From assembly GCA_964519355.1 (NCBI GenBank), contig CAZFJW010000018.1:1-20582 (forward strand): a stretch of 20,582 nt of DNA, in the 5' to 3' direction. Origin of the DNA: CAZBEA01 sp964519355. GTDB taxonomy: Bacteria > Patescibacteriota > Microgenomatia > Levybacterales > GWA1-39-11. Shown one piece after another: positions 15,131 to 20,582 of this stretch (positions are counted from its first letter, which is position 1; each line of letters starts with the position of its first letter). The notes under the pieces were generated by a model that had not been told where the DNA came from, did no database searches, and saw only the letters and a program-made list of their open reading frames with translations. The position numbers were made by a program, and so were the translations under genes.

Positions 15131-15436
15131 TTAAATATGAATTAAAGACAAGAAATCAGTTCGTTTGATTACGAAGGAGAGGAGTGCGGACATCGCAAGG
15201 ATCGCAGAAGCAGTAATAATAGACTTGTATAAGTCATTAATAACAAATTGTGAGTTATGTGTGTGGTTAAGCACAACGGTTTTTGCTGAACTGGTTTTTT
15301 CACTCACTTGGGTAGGGATTGTAATTGAGTATGTATGTGGAGATGTCGTGTTGTTTTGAGATGAAATTGAAGAAGATTTTAGTCTTTTTTCTTGAGCGTG
15401 TAATTTTTGTTCTCGAGTTCTACGCTTGTTGCTCAT
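15131..15436 (-). CDS. Small basic protein with one C-terminal transmembrane helix
   Basis: The 101 residues begin with a strongly basic stretch (MSNKRRTREQKLHAQEKRLK), continue with a Ser/Thr/Asn-rich linker (about 21-60) and end with one transmembrane helix (about 72-90) and KRTDFLSLIHI. I recall similar short proteins (a KRRTRxQK start and one late membrane helix) from other candidate-phyla genomes, but no function is known to me. The - strand is preferred because a good promoter lies directly upstream and the stop is 21 nt before the DUF5679 start. The start ATG at 15436 lies just 7 nt after the -10 box, which fits a leaderless transcript. An open frame on the + strand here is a shadow. 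Confidence 0.75.
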   Translation of the reverse strand: MSNKRRTREQKLHAQEKRLKSSSISSQNNTTSPHTYSITIPTQVSEKTSSAKTVVLNHTHNSQFVINDLYKSIITASAILAMSALLSFVIKRTDFLSLIHI

Positions 15437-15443
15437 GCCTCAC

Positions 15444-15472
15444 AAAGTATCATATTGACACATGCCTGTCAA
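15444..15472 (-). promoter_or_regulatory. Divergent promoter, leftward arm
   Basis: On the - strand: consensus TTGACA (15472-15467), 17-bp spacer, and TACTTT (15449-15444) preceded by TG in the extended -10 position (TGATACTTT). The -10 box ends 7 nt before the ATG at 15436, so transcription should begin at or one base before the start codon. Confidence 0.6.
15455..15472. promoter_or_regulatory. Palindrome formed by the two divergent -35 boxes
   Basis: TTGACAcatgccTGTCAA is an inverted repeat with perfect 6-bp arms. The left arm is the -35 box of the + strand promoter and the right arm that of the - strand promoter, so the two promoters share one 18-bp block. RNA polymerase can probably occupy only one side at a time, and a dimeric regulator could bind here. 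Confidence 0.6.
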
Positions 15473-15483
15473 GAGTCTAAAAT
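15455..15483 (+). promoter_or_regulatory. Divergent promoter, rightward arm
   Basis: TTGACA (15455-15460), exactly 17 bp, then TAAAAT (15478-15483), one mismatch from consensus across both boxes. The predicted start near 15489-15493 falls on the first codons of the DUF4446 gene (ATG at 15487 or 15493), so the message would have no leader. Confidence 0.75.
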
Positions 15484-15486
15484 TAA

Positions 15487-15972
15487 ATGTCTATGAATGG
15501 GACTGCTGAGATGGTCATATTGGTGGTCTCTTTTTTTTGGCTCTGCGCCCTGACAATTCTGTTCTTCAAGTTCTATTTATATTACACACGATTGATAAAA
15601 AACGAAAAAGGTGATTCCCTTATGGCTATCTTGGATTCCGTCTCAAAAAGACAAGGTGAGAATAAGGAGGCTATTGAAAATTTATTCAAATTATGTGAAC
15701 AATTAAAGAAGGATGGATCGTTGCATATACAAAAAATTGGATTGTTAAGATTTAATCCATTTCACGATACGGGTGGGGATCAAAGTTTTATTTTGGCACT
15801 TTTAGACAGTCACGATACGGGGGTTGTAATTTCAAGTCTTCATACTCGTACTGGGACACGGTGGTATGCAAAAGGAGTGATTTCTGGTAAAGGCCAGGAG
15901 CATGAATTATCAAATGAAGAACAAAAGGCAATTAAGAGTGCAACTGTACACCATTTTCATTCTGAAAAATAG
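15487..15972 (+). CDS. DUF4446 family membrane-anchored protein
   Basis: The 161-residue protein has one N-terminal transmembrane helix (about 8-30), a charged helical region with coiled-coil character (about 35-75), and a C-terminal domain with LLRFNPFHDTGGDQSF (85-100), LLDSHDTGVVISSLHTR and YAKGV, followed by LSNEEQKAI. That is the signature of DUF4446, a family of unknown function common in Gram-positive bacteria and candidate phyla. The first ATG (15487) lies only 3 nt after the -10 box; the second (15493, giving MNGTAEMV) is 9 nt after it and may be the real start. DUF3048 follows after 23 nt. Confidence 0.88.
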   Translation: MSMNGTAEMVILVVSFFWLCALTILFFKFYLYYTRLIKNEKGDSLMAILDSVSKRQGENKEAIENLFKLCEQLKKDGSLHIQKIGLLRFNPFHDTGGDQSFILALLDSHDTGVVISSLHTRTGTRWYAKGVISGKGQEHELSNEEQKAIKSATVHHFHSEK

Positions 15973-15978
15973 TACAAT
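15973..15978 (+). promoter_or_regulatory. Possible -10 element ahead of the DUF3048 gene
   Basis: TACAAT directly follows the TAG stop of the DUF4446 gene, 17 nt before the ATG at 15996. I find no convincing -35 box at the right distance. The nonamer AGTACAATA recurs ahead of secD in the same setting. Confidence 0.25.
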
Positions 15979-15995
15979 AAATAACGAAAGAATAA

Positions 15996-17165
15996 ATGAA
16001 TAAAAAAATTGCAATATTGGCTGTAGTCTTTTATGTATTGTCTGCTGGTATCTCATATCTTTTCTTTTCCAAGCTCGTATTCTCAAATTCTGGAGTCGTA
16101 GAAACGCCAGTTCCAGAAGTTGCAGTGGATGCAGAAGGTAAAACTGTTTTTGACACCTCACTCCCAAAGACGGAAGAATGTCCTTTAAATGGTGCAATGT
16201 ATTCTAAACAGCAAAAGAAGTGGTGGGATTCTCATAGACCTCTTGGTGTTATGATCGAAAATCATACAGAGGCACGACCACAATCAGGTATTTCTTCTGC
16301 TGACGTTGTTTATGAGGCAGTAGCTGAGGGTGGTATAACAAGATTTCTTGTTCTATTTTATTGCCAAGATCCAGGTATTGTGGGGCCAGTGCGTTCCGCG
16401 AGGACATACTTTATGGATTTTGTGTCTGAGTATGGAAATAATCCATTATATGCCCACGTAGGAGGCGCAAACACACCAGGGCCAGCAGACGCACTTTCTC
16501 AGATAGAAAAGTATGGATGGCAGCAATACAACGATATGAATCAGTTCTCCATCGGTTTTCCTACTTTTTATCGAGACTATGACAGGTTGGGTAGAACTGT
16601 AGCTACTGAGCATACAATGTATGCTAAGGCACTAAAGCTCTGGGAATTAGCTGACAAAAGAGGCCTCAAAGATGTAGATGAAGACGGAAAAATGTGGGAT
16701 GATGAATTTGTTCAGTATCAATTTAAAGATGACGCTGATGCAGCATCAAGAACAAAAGTACAATCCATCTCATATGACTTTTGGGAAGGGAAAGGTGATT
16801 TTTCAGTAGTTTGGACCTATGATCCTGCAACAAATACATACAGTAGAAAAAATGGAGGTCAAGTGCATAGTGATCTTAATACTAAAAAACAATTAGCTGC
16901 TAAAAATATTGTACTTTTATACATGAAGGAAAGCAGAGCAAATGATGGATATGAAGGGAATCTCCACATGCTCTATGGAACAAAAGGTACGGGTAAAGCA
17001 AGAATCTTTATGGATGGAAAAGAAATTACTGGAAAATGGGCTAAAAAAGATAGAACTTCAAGAACAATTCTTACAGATAGTACCGGAAAAGAAATAGAAC
17101 TCACCAGAGGTCTTATATGGTTTGGAATATTGGCTACAGATAACGATACAGTAGTAGTAAAGTAA
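15996..17165 (+). CDS. DUF3048 (YerB-like) membrane-anchored extracellular protein
   Basis: The 389 residues begin with a transmembrane anchor (about 5-27) without a lipobox Cys, so this is not a lipoprotein as YerB is. The DUF3048 N-terminal domain is clear: RPLGVMIENHTEARPQSG, ADVVYEAVAEGGITRFLVLF, GPVRSARTYFMDF and HVGGANTPGPADAL (about 80-170). The C-terminal subdomain starts near 265 (SVVWTYDPATNTYSR) and includes the basic turn WAKKDRTSRT. YerB-type proteins are linked to the wall of Gram-positive bacteria but their activity is not established. Neighbouring genes are mostly membrane or secretion functions, which fits an exported role. Confidence 0.9.
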   Translation: MNKKIAILAVVFYVLSAGISYLFFSKLVFSNSGVVETPVPEVAVDAEGKTVFDTSLPKTEECPLNGAMYSKQQKKWWDSHRPLGVMIENHTEARPQSGISSADVVYEAVAEGGITRFLVLFYCQDPGIVGPVRSARTYFMDFVSEYGNNPLYAHVGGANTPGPADALSQIEKYGWQQYNDMNQFSIGFPTFYRDYDRLGRTVATEHTMYAKALKLWELADKRGLKDVDEDGKMWDDEFVQYQFKDDADAASRTKVQSISYDFWEGKGDFSVVWTYDPATNTYSRKNGGQVHSDLNTKKQLAAKNIVLLYMKESRANDGYEGNLHMLYGTKGTGKARIFMDGKEITGKWAKKDRTSRTILTDSTGKEIELTRGLIWFGILATDNDTVVVK

Positions 17166-17175
17166 ATGCACTGTT

Positions 17176-17751
17176 ATGTTTAGTGATCTTATTACGTCTA
17201 AGACGAGAGTCAAAGTCCTCAAATTATTTCTTGCCCACGCACACGAAATGTTTCACGTGCGTGAAATTGTGCGTCGTGTTGATGAAGAGATAAATGCAGT
17301 CAGAAGAGAATTGTTATATCTTGAAAAGAAAAAAGTGTTAAAAAAAGAGCCTCGTGCAAATAGAGTTTACTATATGATTGATCCAAATTACACATTTTAC
17401 AACGAGATGATTGAAATTAACGCGAAATTAGAGGGATTGGGAGGAGATATTATTAAAAACAAAGTAAAGCTTGGGAAGATAAAATATGCAATGCTTTCCG
17501 GGAAGTATGTTTTGGGCATTCGTGATAACCCGGAAGAAATTGACCTTCTTGTTGTTGGAACCGTGGTGCTGCCTGAATTGTCGCTTGTTATTAAAAAAGC
17601 AGAAGGTGAGAATCAGATTGAGATTAATTATACAGTTATGTCTGAAGAAGAATTTGTATTTAGAAAGAAAAGAAGAGATCCATTTATATCATCCATAATT
17701 CATGGTCCTCGTCTGATGCTGATAGGGGATGAAATAGGGCTTCTTTCGTAG
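17176..17751 (+). CDS. Winged-helix regulator with a degenerate nucleotidyltransferase-like domain
   Basis: The 191 residues fall in two parts. Residues 1-75 form a winged helix: SDLITSKTRVKVLKLFL, then FHVREIVRRV and INAVRRELLYLEKKKVL as the helix-turn-helix, then NRVYYMID as the wing. Residues 95-190 resemble an MNT-type nucleotidyltransferase fold (KIKYAMLSGKYVLG, then EEIDLLVVG), but the usual GSxxxG and paired Asp metal site are not intact, so catalysis is doubtful. The domain may sense a ligand or act as a scaffold. The gene lies between DUF3048 and secD and its stop touches a possible secD promoter element, so it may regulate its neighbours. A strong palindrome lies within its 5' coding part. 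Confidence 0.7.
   Translation: MFSDLITSKTRVKVLKLFLAHAHEMFHVREIVRRVDEEINAVRRELLYLEKKKVLKKEPRANRVYYMIDPNYTFYNEMIEINAKLEGLGGDIIKNKVKLGKIKYAMLSGKYVLGIRDNPEEIDLLVVGTVVLPELSLVIKKAEGENQIEINYTVMSEEEFVFRKKRRDPFISSIIHGPRLMLIGDEIGLLS
17236..17266. repeat. Nested inverted repeats, partly parS-like, inside the winged-helix gene
   Basis: Two overlapping palindromes share a middle arm. CACGCACACGAAA (17236-17248) pairs with TTTCACGTGCGTG (17251-17263) at 11 of 13 positions, and TTTCACG (17251-17257) pairs perfectly with CGTGAAA (17260-17266). The piece TGTTTCACGTG (17249-17259) equals the first 11 of 16 bases of the common bacterial parS site. It could be a protein-binding site or simply the codons for AHEMFHVRE. 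Confidence 0.4.
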
Positions 17752-17757
17752 TACAAT
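17752..17757 (+). promoter_or_regulatory. Possible -10 element ahead of secD
   Basis: TACAAT overlaps nothing but directly follows the TAG stop of the winged-helix gene, and ends 9 nt before the secD ATG at 17767. There is no clear -35 box and no Shine-Dalgarno sequence. The spacing matches the other candidate leaderless starts in the window. Confidence 0.3.
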
Positions 17758-17766
17758 ACCTAAAGT

Positions 17767-19146
17767 ATGAAAAACCCACGTTATTTTGTAGGCGTTATTA
17801 TTATTTTTTCTATACTTCTTTTATTTGTAGATCTACCCAAGGGAATTTTTGAAAAAACGATTACAATTCCCTATTTAAATCGTTCATTTGTTACTAATCC
17901 ATCCGGAATACACATCAATTTTGGTCCAATTAAGATTCAAAAAGAGCTTGAGTACAAACTTGGCCTTGATCTTCAGGGTGGAACACAACTTGTTTATTCG
18001 GTAAACATGGATGGAATTGCATCTGACAAAAGAAATGATGCTTTCGAATCGGCACGTGAAGTTATTGATAGAAGAATTAATTTTTTTGGAGTTACAGAGC
18101 CTAGTATCCAAACTCTAAAGTTAGAGGATGAGTATCGAATAATAATCGAACTTCCAGGTTTTGATGATCAAAAAAGTGCAATTGATGTTATCGGAAAAAC
18201 AGCTGAATTGTCTTTTTGGGAAGGAAGAGCCGCCTCTGAGGGAGCTCTGATGGCAATGGCAACTCAATCAGCTGGAATGTATCCAAGTGCATTACCAATC
18301 ATTTTAAATGGAGAGCCTGTTAAGACTGCTTTAAGTGGTACGAATTTAAAGTCTGCTGCTGTTGTTTTTGATAATCAGGGTGGAGGAGGGCCGCAGGTTC
18401 AACTTAAGTTCTCACCTGAGGGTGCCAAGCTTTTTGCCGAAATTACCAAAAGAAACGTTGGAAAATCAGTTGCGATAGTGCTTGATGATCAAGTGTTGTC
18501 TGCCCCAGTTGTTCAACAACAAATAATAGGCGGAGATGCGGTTATATCGGGTAGTTTTACATCTGATGCCGCAAAGAATCTTTCAATCCAATTAAACGCT
18601 GGAGCACTACCTGCACCACTTGAACTCATTGCTCAGTCTAGGATCGCACCCTCGCTTGGTATTGGGGCATTAAAAGATAGTGTATGGGGTGCTTTTGTAG
18701 GAATGATTGCAGTGGTTGGTTTTATGGTCTTTATTTACAAAAAGGAAGGAATACTAGCATCTTGTGCTCTTGGGATTTATGCCATTCTCATTTTATTTAT
18801 ATTCCAATTCATACCTGTTACACTTACCCTTGCTGGTATTGCGGGATTCATTCTATCAATTGGAATGGCAGTTGATGCAAACATTCTTATTTTTGAAAGA
18901 ATGAAGGAAGAACTTCGTGAAGGGCGTACTCGTAAACAAGCAATTAGACTTGGATTTTCAAGAGCTTGGACATCAATTAGAGACTCAAATATCTCCAGTC
19001 TAATAACCTGTGCAGTTCTTTTCTATTTTGGAAGCGGAATAGTGAGAGGTTTTGCTTTAAGTCTTGCAATTGGAATTGTTGTGTCAATGTTCACAGCGAT
19101 CACAATCACAAGAAATCTTTTGAAAGTTACCATAAATGAAAAATAG
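17767..19146 (+). CDS. secD: Protein translocase subunit SecD
   Basis: SecD, with SecF, uses the proton gradient to help pull exported proteins through SecYEG and release them outside. The 459 residues include the first helix (about 6-22), GLDLQGGTQLVYSV (66-79) at the start of the P1 domain, VIDRRINFFGV (99-109), SGSFTSDAAKNLSIQLNAGALPAPL before the second helix, and the conserved GMAVDANILIFERMKEELREG with D370 in the fourth helix region. Six helices are apparent. The length is typical of the shorter, Gram-positive-style SecD rather than the roughly 600-residue E. coli form. secF overlaps its 3' end, so they are translated as a pair. Confidence 0.96.
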   Translation: MKNPRYFVGVIIIFSILLLFVDLPKGIFEKTITIPYLNRSFVTNPSGIHINFGPIKIQKELEYKLGLDLQGGTQLVYSVNMDGIASDKRNDAFESAREVIDRRINFFGVTEPSIQTLKLEDEYRIIIELPGFDDQKSAIDVIGKTAELSFWEGRAASEGALMAMATQSAGMYPSALPIILNGEPVKTALSGTNLKSAAVVFDNQGGGGPQVQLKFSPEGAKLFAEITKRNVGKSVAIVLDDQVLSAPVVQQQIIGGDAVISGSFTSDAAKNLSIQLNAGALPAPLELIAQSRIAPSLGIGALKDSVWGAFVGMIAVVGFMVFIYKKEGILASCALGIYAILILFIFQFIPVTLTLAGIAGFILSIGMAVDANILIFERMKEELREGRTRKQAIRLGFSRAWTSIRDSNISSLITCAVLFYFGSGIVRGFALSLAIGIVVSMFTAITITRNLLKVTINEK

Positions 19147-20053
19147 CATGAATATTATTTCGAAAAGAAGATGGTTTTTTACCTTATCAGGTTTGGTTTT
19201 AGTACCTGGTCTTATTGCACTCGTGCTTTTTGGTTTGAAATTTTCAATTGATTTTACTGGCGGATCAAAATTGTTGATAATGCCATCTCAAGGGTCTTCT
19301 TTACAAAAAAACAGCATTGAAGAGATTTACAAAAAGGAGGGAATAGAGATTCACAATATAGTTGAGCAAGGGGATGAAATCCTTATTCGCAGTATTCCAA
19401 TTTCTCAAAAGCAACATGAAAAAATTTCTGGTGAGTTGACTAAAAAGGACCCAAGTGTGAAGGAAAATAGTTTTGAAACAGTTGGGGCAGTAATTGGGAA
19501 TGAAACAAAAACGAACGCAATAAAAGCCGTAGCAATTTCCATAATCGCAATTACATTGTATGTTGCTTTTGCTTTTAGAGCTGTATCGCAACCTGTTGCA
19601 TCATGGAAGTTTGGAATCGTGACAATTCTTACATTGGCCCACGATATTTTAGTAACTGTCGGAATTTTTGCAATTCTAGGTAAAGTTTTTCAAGTGGAAG
19701 TGGATTCACTTTTCATAACCGCGCTACTTACAATTCTTGGTTTTTCAGTTCACGACACTATTGTTGTGTTTGATAGGATCAGAGAAAACTTAAAAAAGAA
19801 TTCTAGTGGAGGATCCTTTGACATTGTAGTAAACAATTCCATACTTGAAACCGCCAACCGTTCTTTTAATACTTCTGTAACGGTAATTTTTGTATTGTCA
19901 GCTCTTTTATTCTTTAGTGAAGGTCCAATATTTTGGTTTGTTATAGCACTTCTTATTGGAATTATATCTGGAGTTTATTCTTCAGTTTTTACTGCCGCAC
20001 CGCTTCTAGTTGAATGGTATGAGTGGGATAAAAAACACAAAAAAAAGAAATAA
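19136..20053 (+). CDS. secF: Protein translocase subunit SecF
   Basis: The 305-residue partner of SecD has the expected six helices and conserved segments: FSIDFTGGSKL (36-46) in P4 at the N-terminus, VGAVIGNETKTNAIKA (116-131) before helix 2, and the family signature LGFSVHDTIVVFDRIREN (201-218) with D207 and R214. The first ATG (19136) overlaps the secD stop by 11 nt; a second ATG at 19148 (MNIISKRRW) lies just past the stop and is equally plausible. The C-terminus ends in a lysine-rich tail. The secD-secF order and tight junction are standard. Confidence 0.95.
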   Translation: MKNSMNIISKRRWFFTLSGLVLVPGLIALVLFGLKFSIDFTGGSKLLIMPSQGSSLQKNSIEEIYKKEGIEIHNIVEQGDEILIRSIPISQKQHEKISGELTKKDPSVKENSFETVGAVIGNETKTNAIKAVAISIIAITLYVAFAFRAVSQPVASWKFGIVTILTLAHDILVTVGIFAILGKVFQVEVDSLFITALLTILGFSVHDTIVVFDRIRENLKKNSSGGSFDIVVNNSILETANRSFNTSVTVIFVLSALLFFSEGPIFWFVIALLIGIISGVYSSVFTAAPLLVEWYEWDKKHKKKK

Positions 20054-20501
20054 TAATTCCTCACACACCCAAATTACGATTGTAATGGGTGTAGTTATCC
20101 AAGACAAAAAAGTCCTCATGACAAAAAGATTTGAAGAAGAATGTCCCGATGCGCATCTTAAATGGGAACTTCCTGGCGGAAAAATAAAATTTGGTGAAGA
20201 GCCAAACATAACAATAGAACGTGAAATTTATGAAGAAACTGGGGTTAAAGTTAGTGCAGAAAGTCTTGTTCCAATTGTTAGAACATGTTTATGGAATTAT
20301 ACAAATGGCATAACTCAACATACAATTCTCCTGGCCTATATATGCAAATATACTGGTCAAGACAAGCAAGATAAAAAAGATCATCATGTTGAAAAATTTG
20401 AATGGGTAAAAATATCAGATCTACACAAAAAAGAGATTCTTCCGGGAGATGAAGATTTTATAAATGAAGCTAGGAAACAAGTTTCTGTCGAACAAGGTTA
20501 G
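20019..20501 (+). CDS. Nudix hydrolase
   Basis: A Nudix-fold hydrolase acting on a nucleoside diphosphate linked to another group. The Nudix box is complete: G-x5-E-x7-REIYEETGV within GGKIKFGEEPNITIEREIYE and the following residues. Before it, GVVIQDKKVLMTKRFEEE forms the first strand and loop, and WELPGGK leads into the box; EWVKISDL closes the domain. The substrate cannot be read from the sequence. The start is uncertain: ATG 20019 is chosen, giving 160 residues and a 35-nt overlap with secF; a TTG at 20010 and an ATG at 20085, which would cut into the first strand, are less likely. The 3' end overlaps the convergent YqeY-like gene by 32 bp. Confidence 0.88.
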   Translation: MSGIKNTKKRNNNSSHTQITIVMGVVIQDKKVLMTKRFEEECPDAHLKWELPGGKIKFGEEPNITIEREIYEETGVKVSAESLVPIVRTCLWNYTNGITQHTILLAYICKYTGQDKQDKKDHHVEKFEWVKISDLHKKEILPGDEDFINEARKQVSVEQG

Positions 20502-20582
20502 AAACGAGAGTAGAATCTGCCTTTCCCTTGGTACTGGGCATAAGTATTCCCATAACTTTTCCCATATCCTGCATAGATGTAG
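20470..20582 (-). CDS. GatB/YqeY-domain protein, C-terminal end only (cut by window edge)
   Basis: Reading leftward from the window edge, 36 codons encode MQDMGKVMGILMPSTKGKAD followed by STLVSNLVRQKLVS and a TAG stop at 20472-20470. The DMGKVMG-x3-MP-x2-KGKAD pattern is the typical C-terminus of the YqeY family, which shares the helical tail of GatB, a subunit of the tRNA-dependent amidotransferase; YqeY may bind tRNA. The rest of the gene lies beyond the window. The gene is convergent with the Nudix gene and their coding ends overlap by 32 bp. Confidence 0.75.
   Translation of the reverse strand, partial: TSMQDMGKVMGILMPSTKGKADSTLVSNLVRQKLVS

Noticed and set aside
15165..15359. Open frame of 64 codons on the + strand
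   Set aside because: It lies entirely opposite the - strand small membrane-protein gene, has no promoter or start signal, and its product has no recognisable features; the - strand frame has a promoter and operon context.
20010..20018. TTG start for the Nudix gene
   Set aside because: It adds only three residues, uses a rarer start codon and lengthens the overlap with secF; ATG 20019 is preferred, though not proven.
1..20582. Reassigned TGA codon (as in Gracilibacteria or Absconditabacteria)
   Set aside because: Several genes, such as tsaC, the small membrane protein, the cupin and the RmlD-like reductase, end at TGA with normal family lengths, and no gene needs TGA read through.

Overview
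The window is AT-rich, densely packed bacterial DNA, and most genes are on the + strand. TGA is used as an ordinary stop, for example at the end of tsaC and tsaB's upstream neighbour. Genes abut or overlap by 1-11 nt (many ATGA junctions), and most starts have no Shine-Dalgarno sequence. Several protein types are ones I associate with Candidate Phyla Radiation (Patescibacteria) genomes, most likely the Microgenomates side: a very short TsaB, a tiny DUF5679 zinc ribbon, a DUF4446 protein, a membrane-anchored DUF3048 protein, a CAP-domain membrane protein and a coiled-coil M23-like protein. This placement is inference from gene content. No rRNA, tRNA, CRISPR array, insertion sequence or integrase is visible, and no stretch longer than 300 bases lacks a gene.

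Layout. 33-2255: an exported coiled-coil protein whose M23 peptidase halves are in swapped order, then an exported Thr/Pro-rich wall-type protein of unknown function. 2245-3591: tsaE, tsaC and a half-length tsaB, three of the genes for tRNA t6A modification. 3604-4833: a CAP-domain membrane protein and a small three-helix membrane protein. 4830-13323: a nucleotide-sugar cluster in one unbroken + strand run. It holds rfbA and rfbB, an FdtA/WxcM-type cupin and an RmlD-like reductase (dTDP-6-deoxyhexose); ugd and uxs (UDP-glucuronate to UDP-xylose); and rmd and gmd (GDP-D-rhamnose). A polyprenyl-phosphate sugar synthase fused to a GtrA membrane domain follows, and then a GT-C glycosyltransferase (13324-14895). 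Together these would make activated sugars, load one onto a lipid carrier, move it across the membrane and transfer it to a surface acceptor. A strong bidirectional terminator (14894-14945) ends this run.

14963-15436 (- strand): a two-gene operon with a small membrane protein and a DUF5679 zinc ribbon; the latter has an exceptionally strong Shine-Dalgarno sequence. A 50-bp divergent promoter region with a palindromic shared -35 block separates it from 15487-20053 on the + strand: DUF4446, DUF3048, a winged-helix/nucleotidyltransferase-like protein, secD and secF. A Nudix hydrolase (20019-20501) follows and overlaps tail-to-tail with the 3' end of a GatB/YqeY-type gene on the - strand.

I do not see a clear new defence or mobile system. 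The most unusual items are the circularly permuted M23 domain, the deoxysugar route with an FdtA-type cupin where RmlC would be expected, a UDP-glucose dehydrogenase whose cofactor pocket looks NADP-type, promoters placed so that transcripts would be leaderless, and a parS-like palindrome inside the winged-helix gene.
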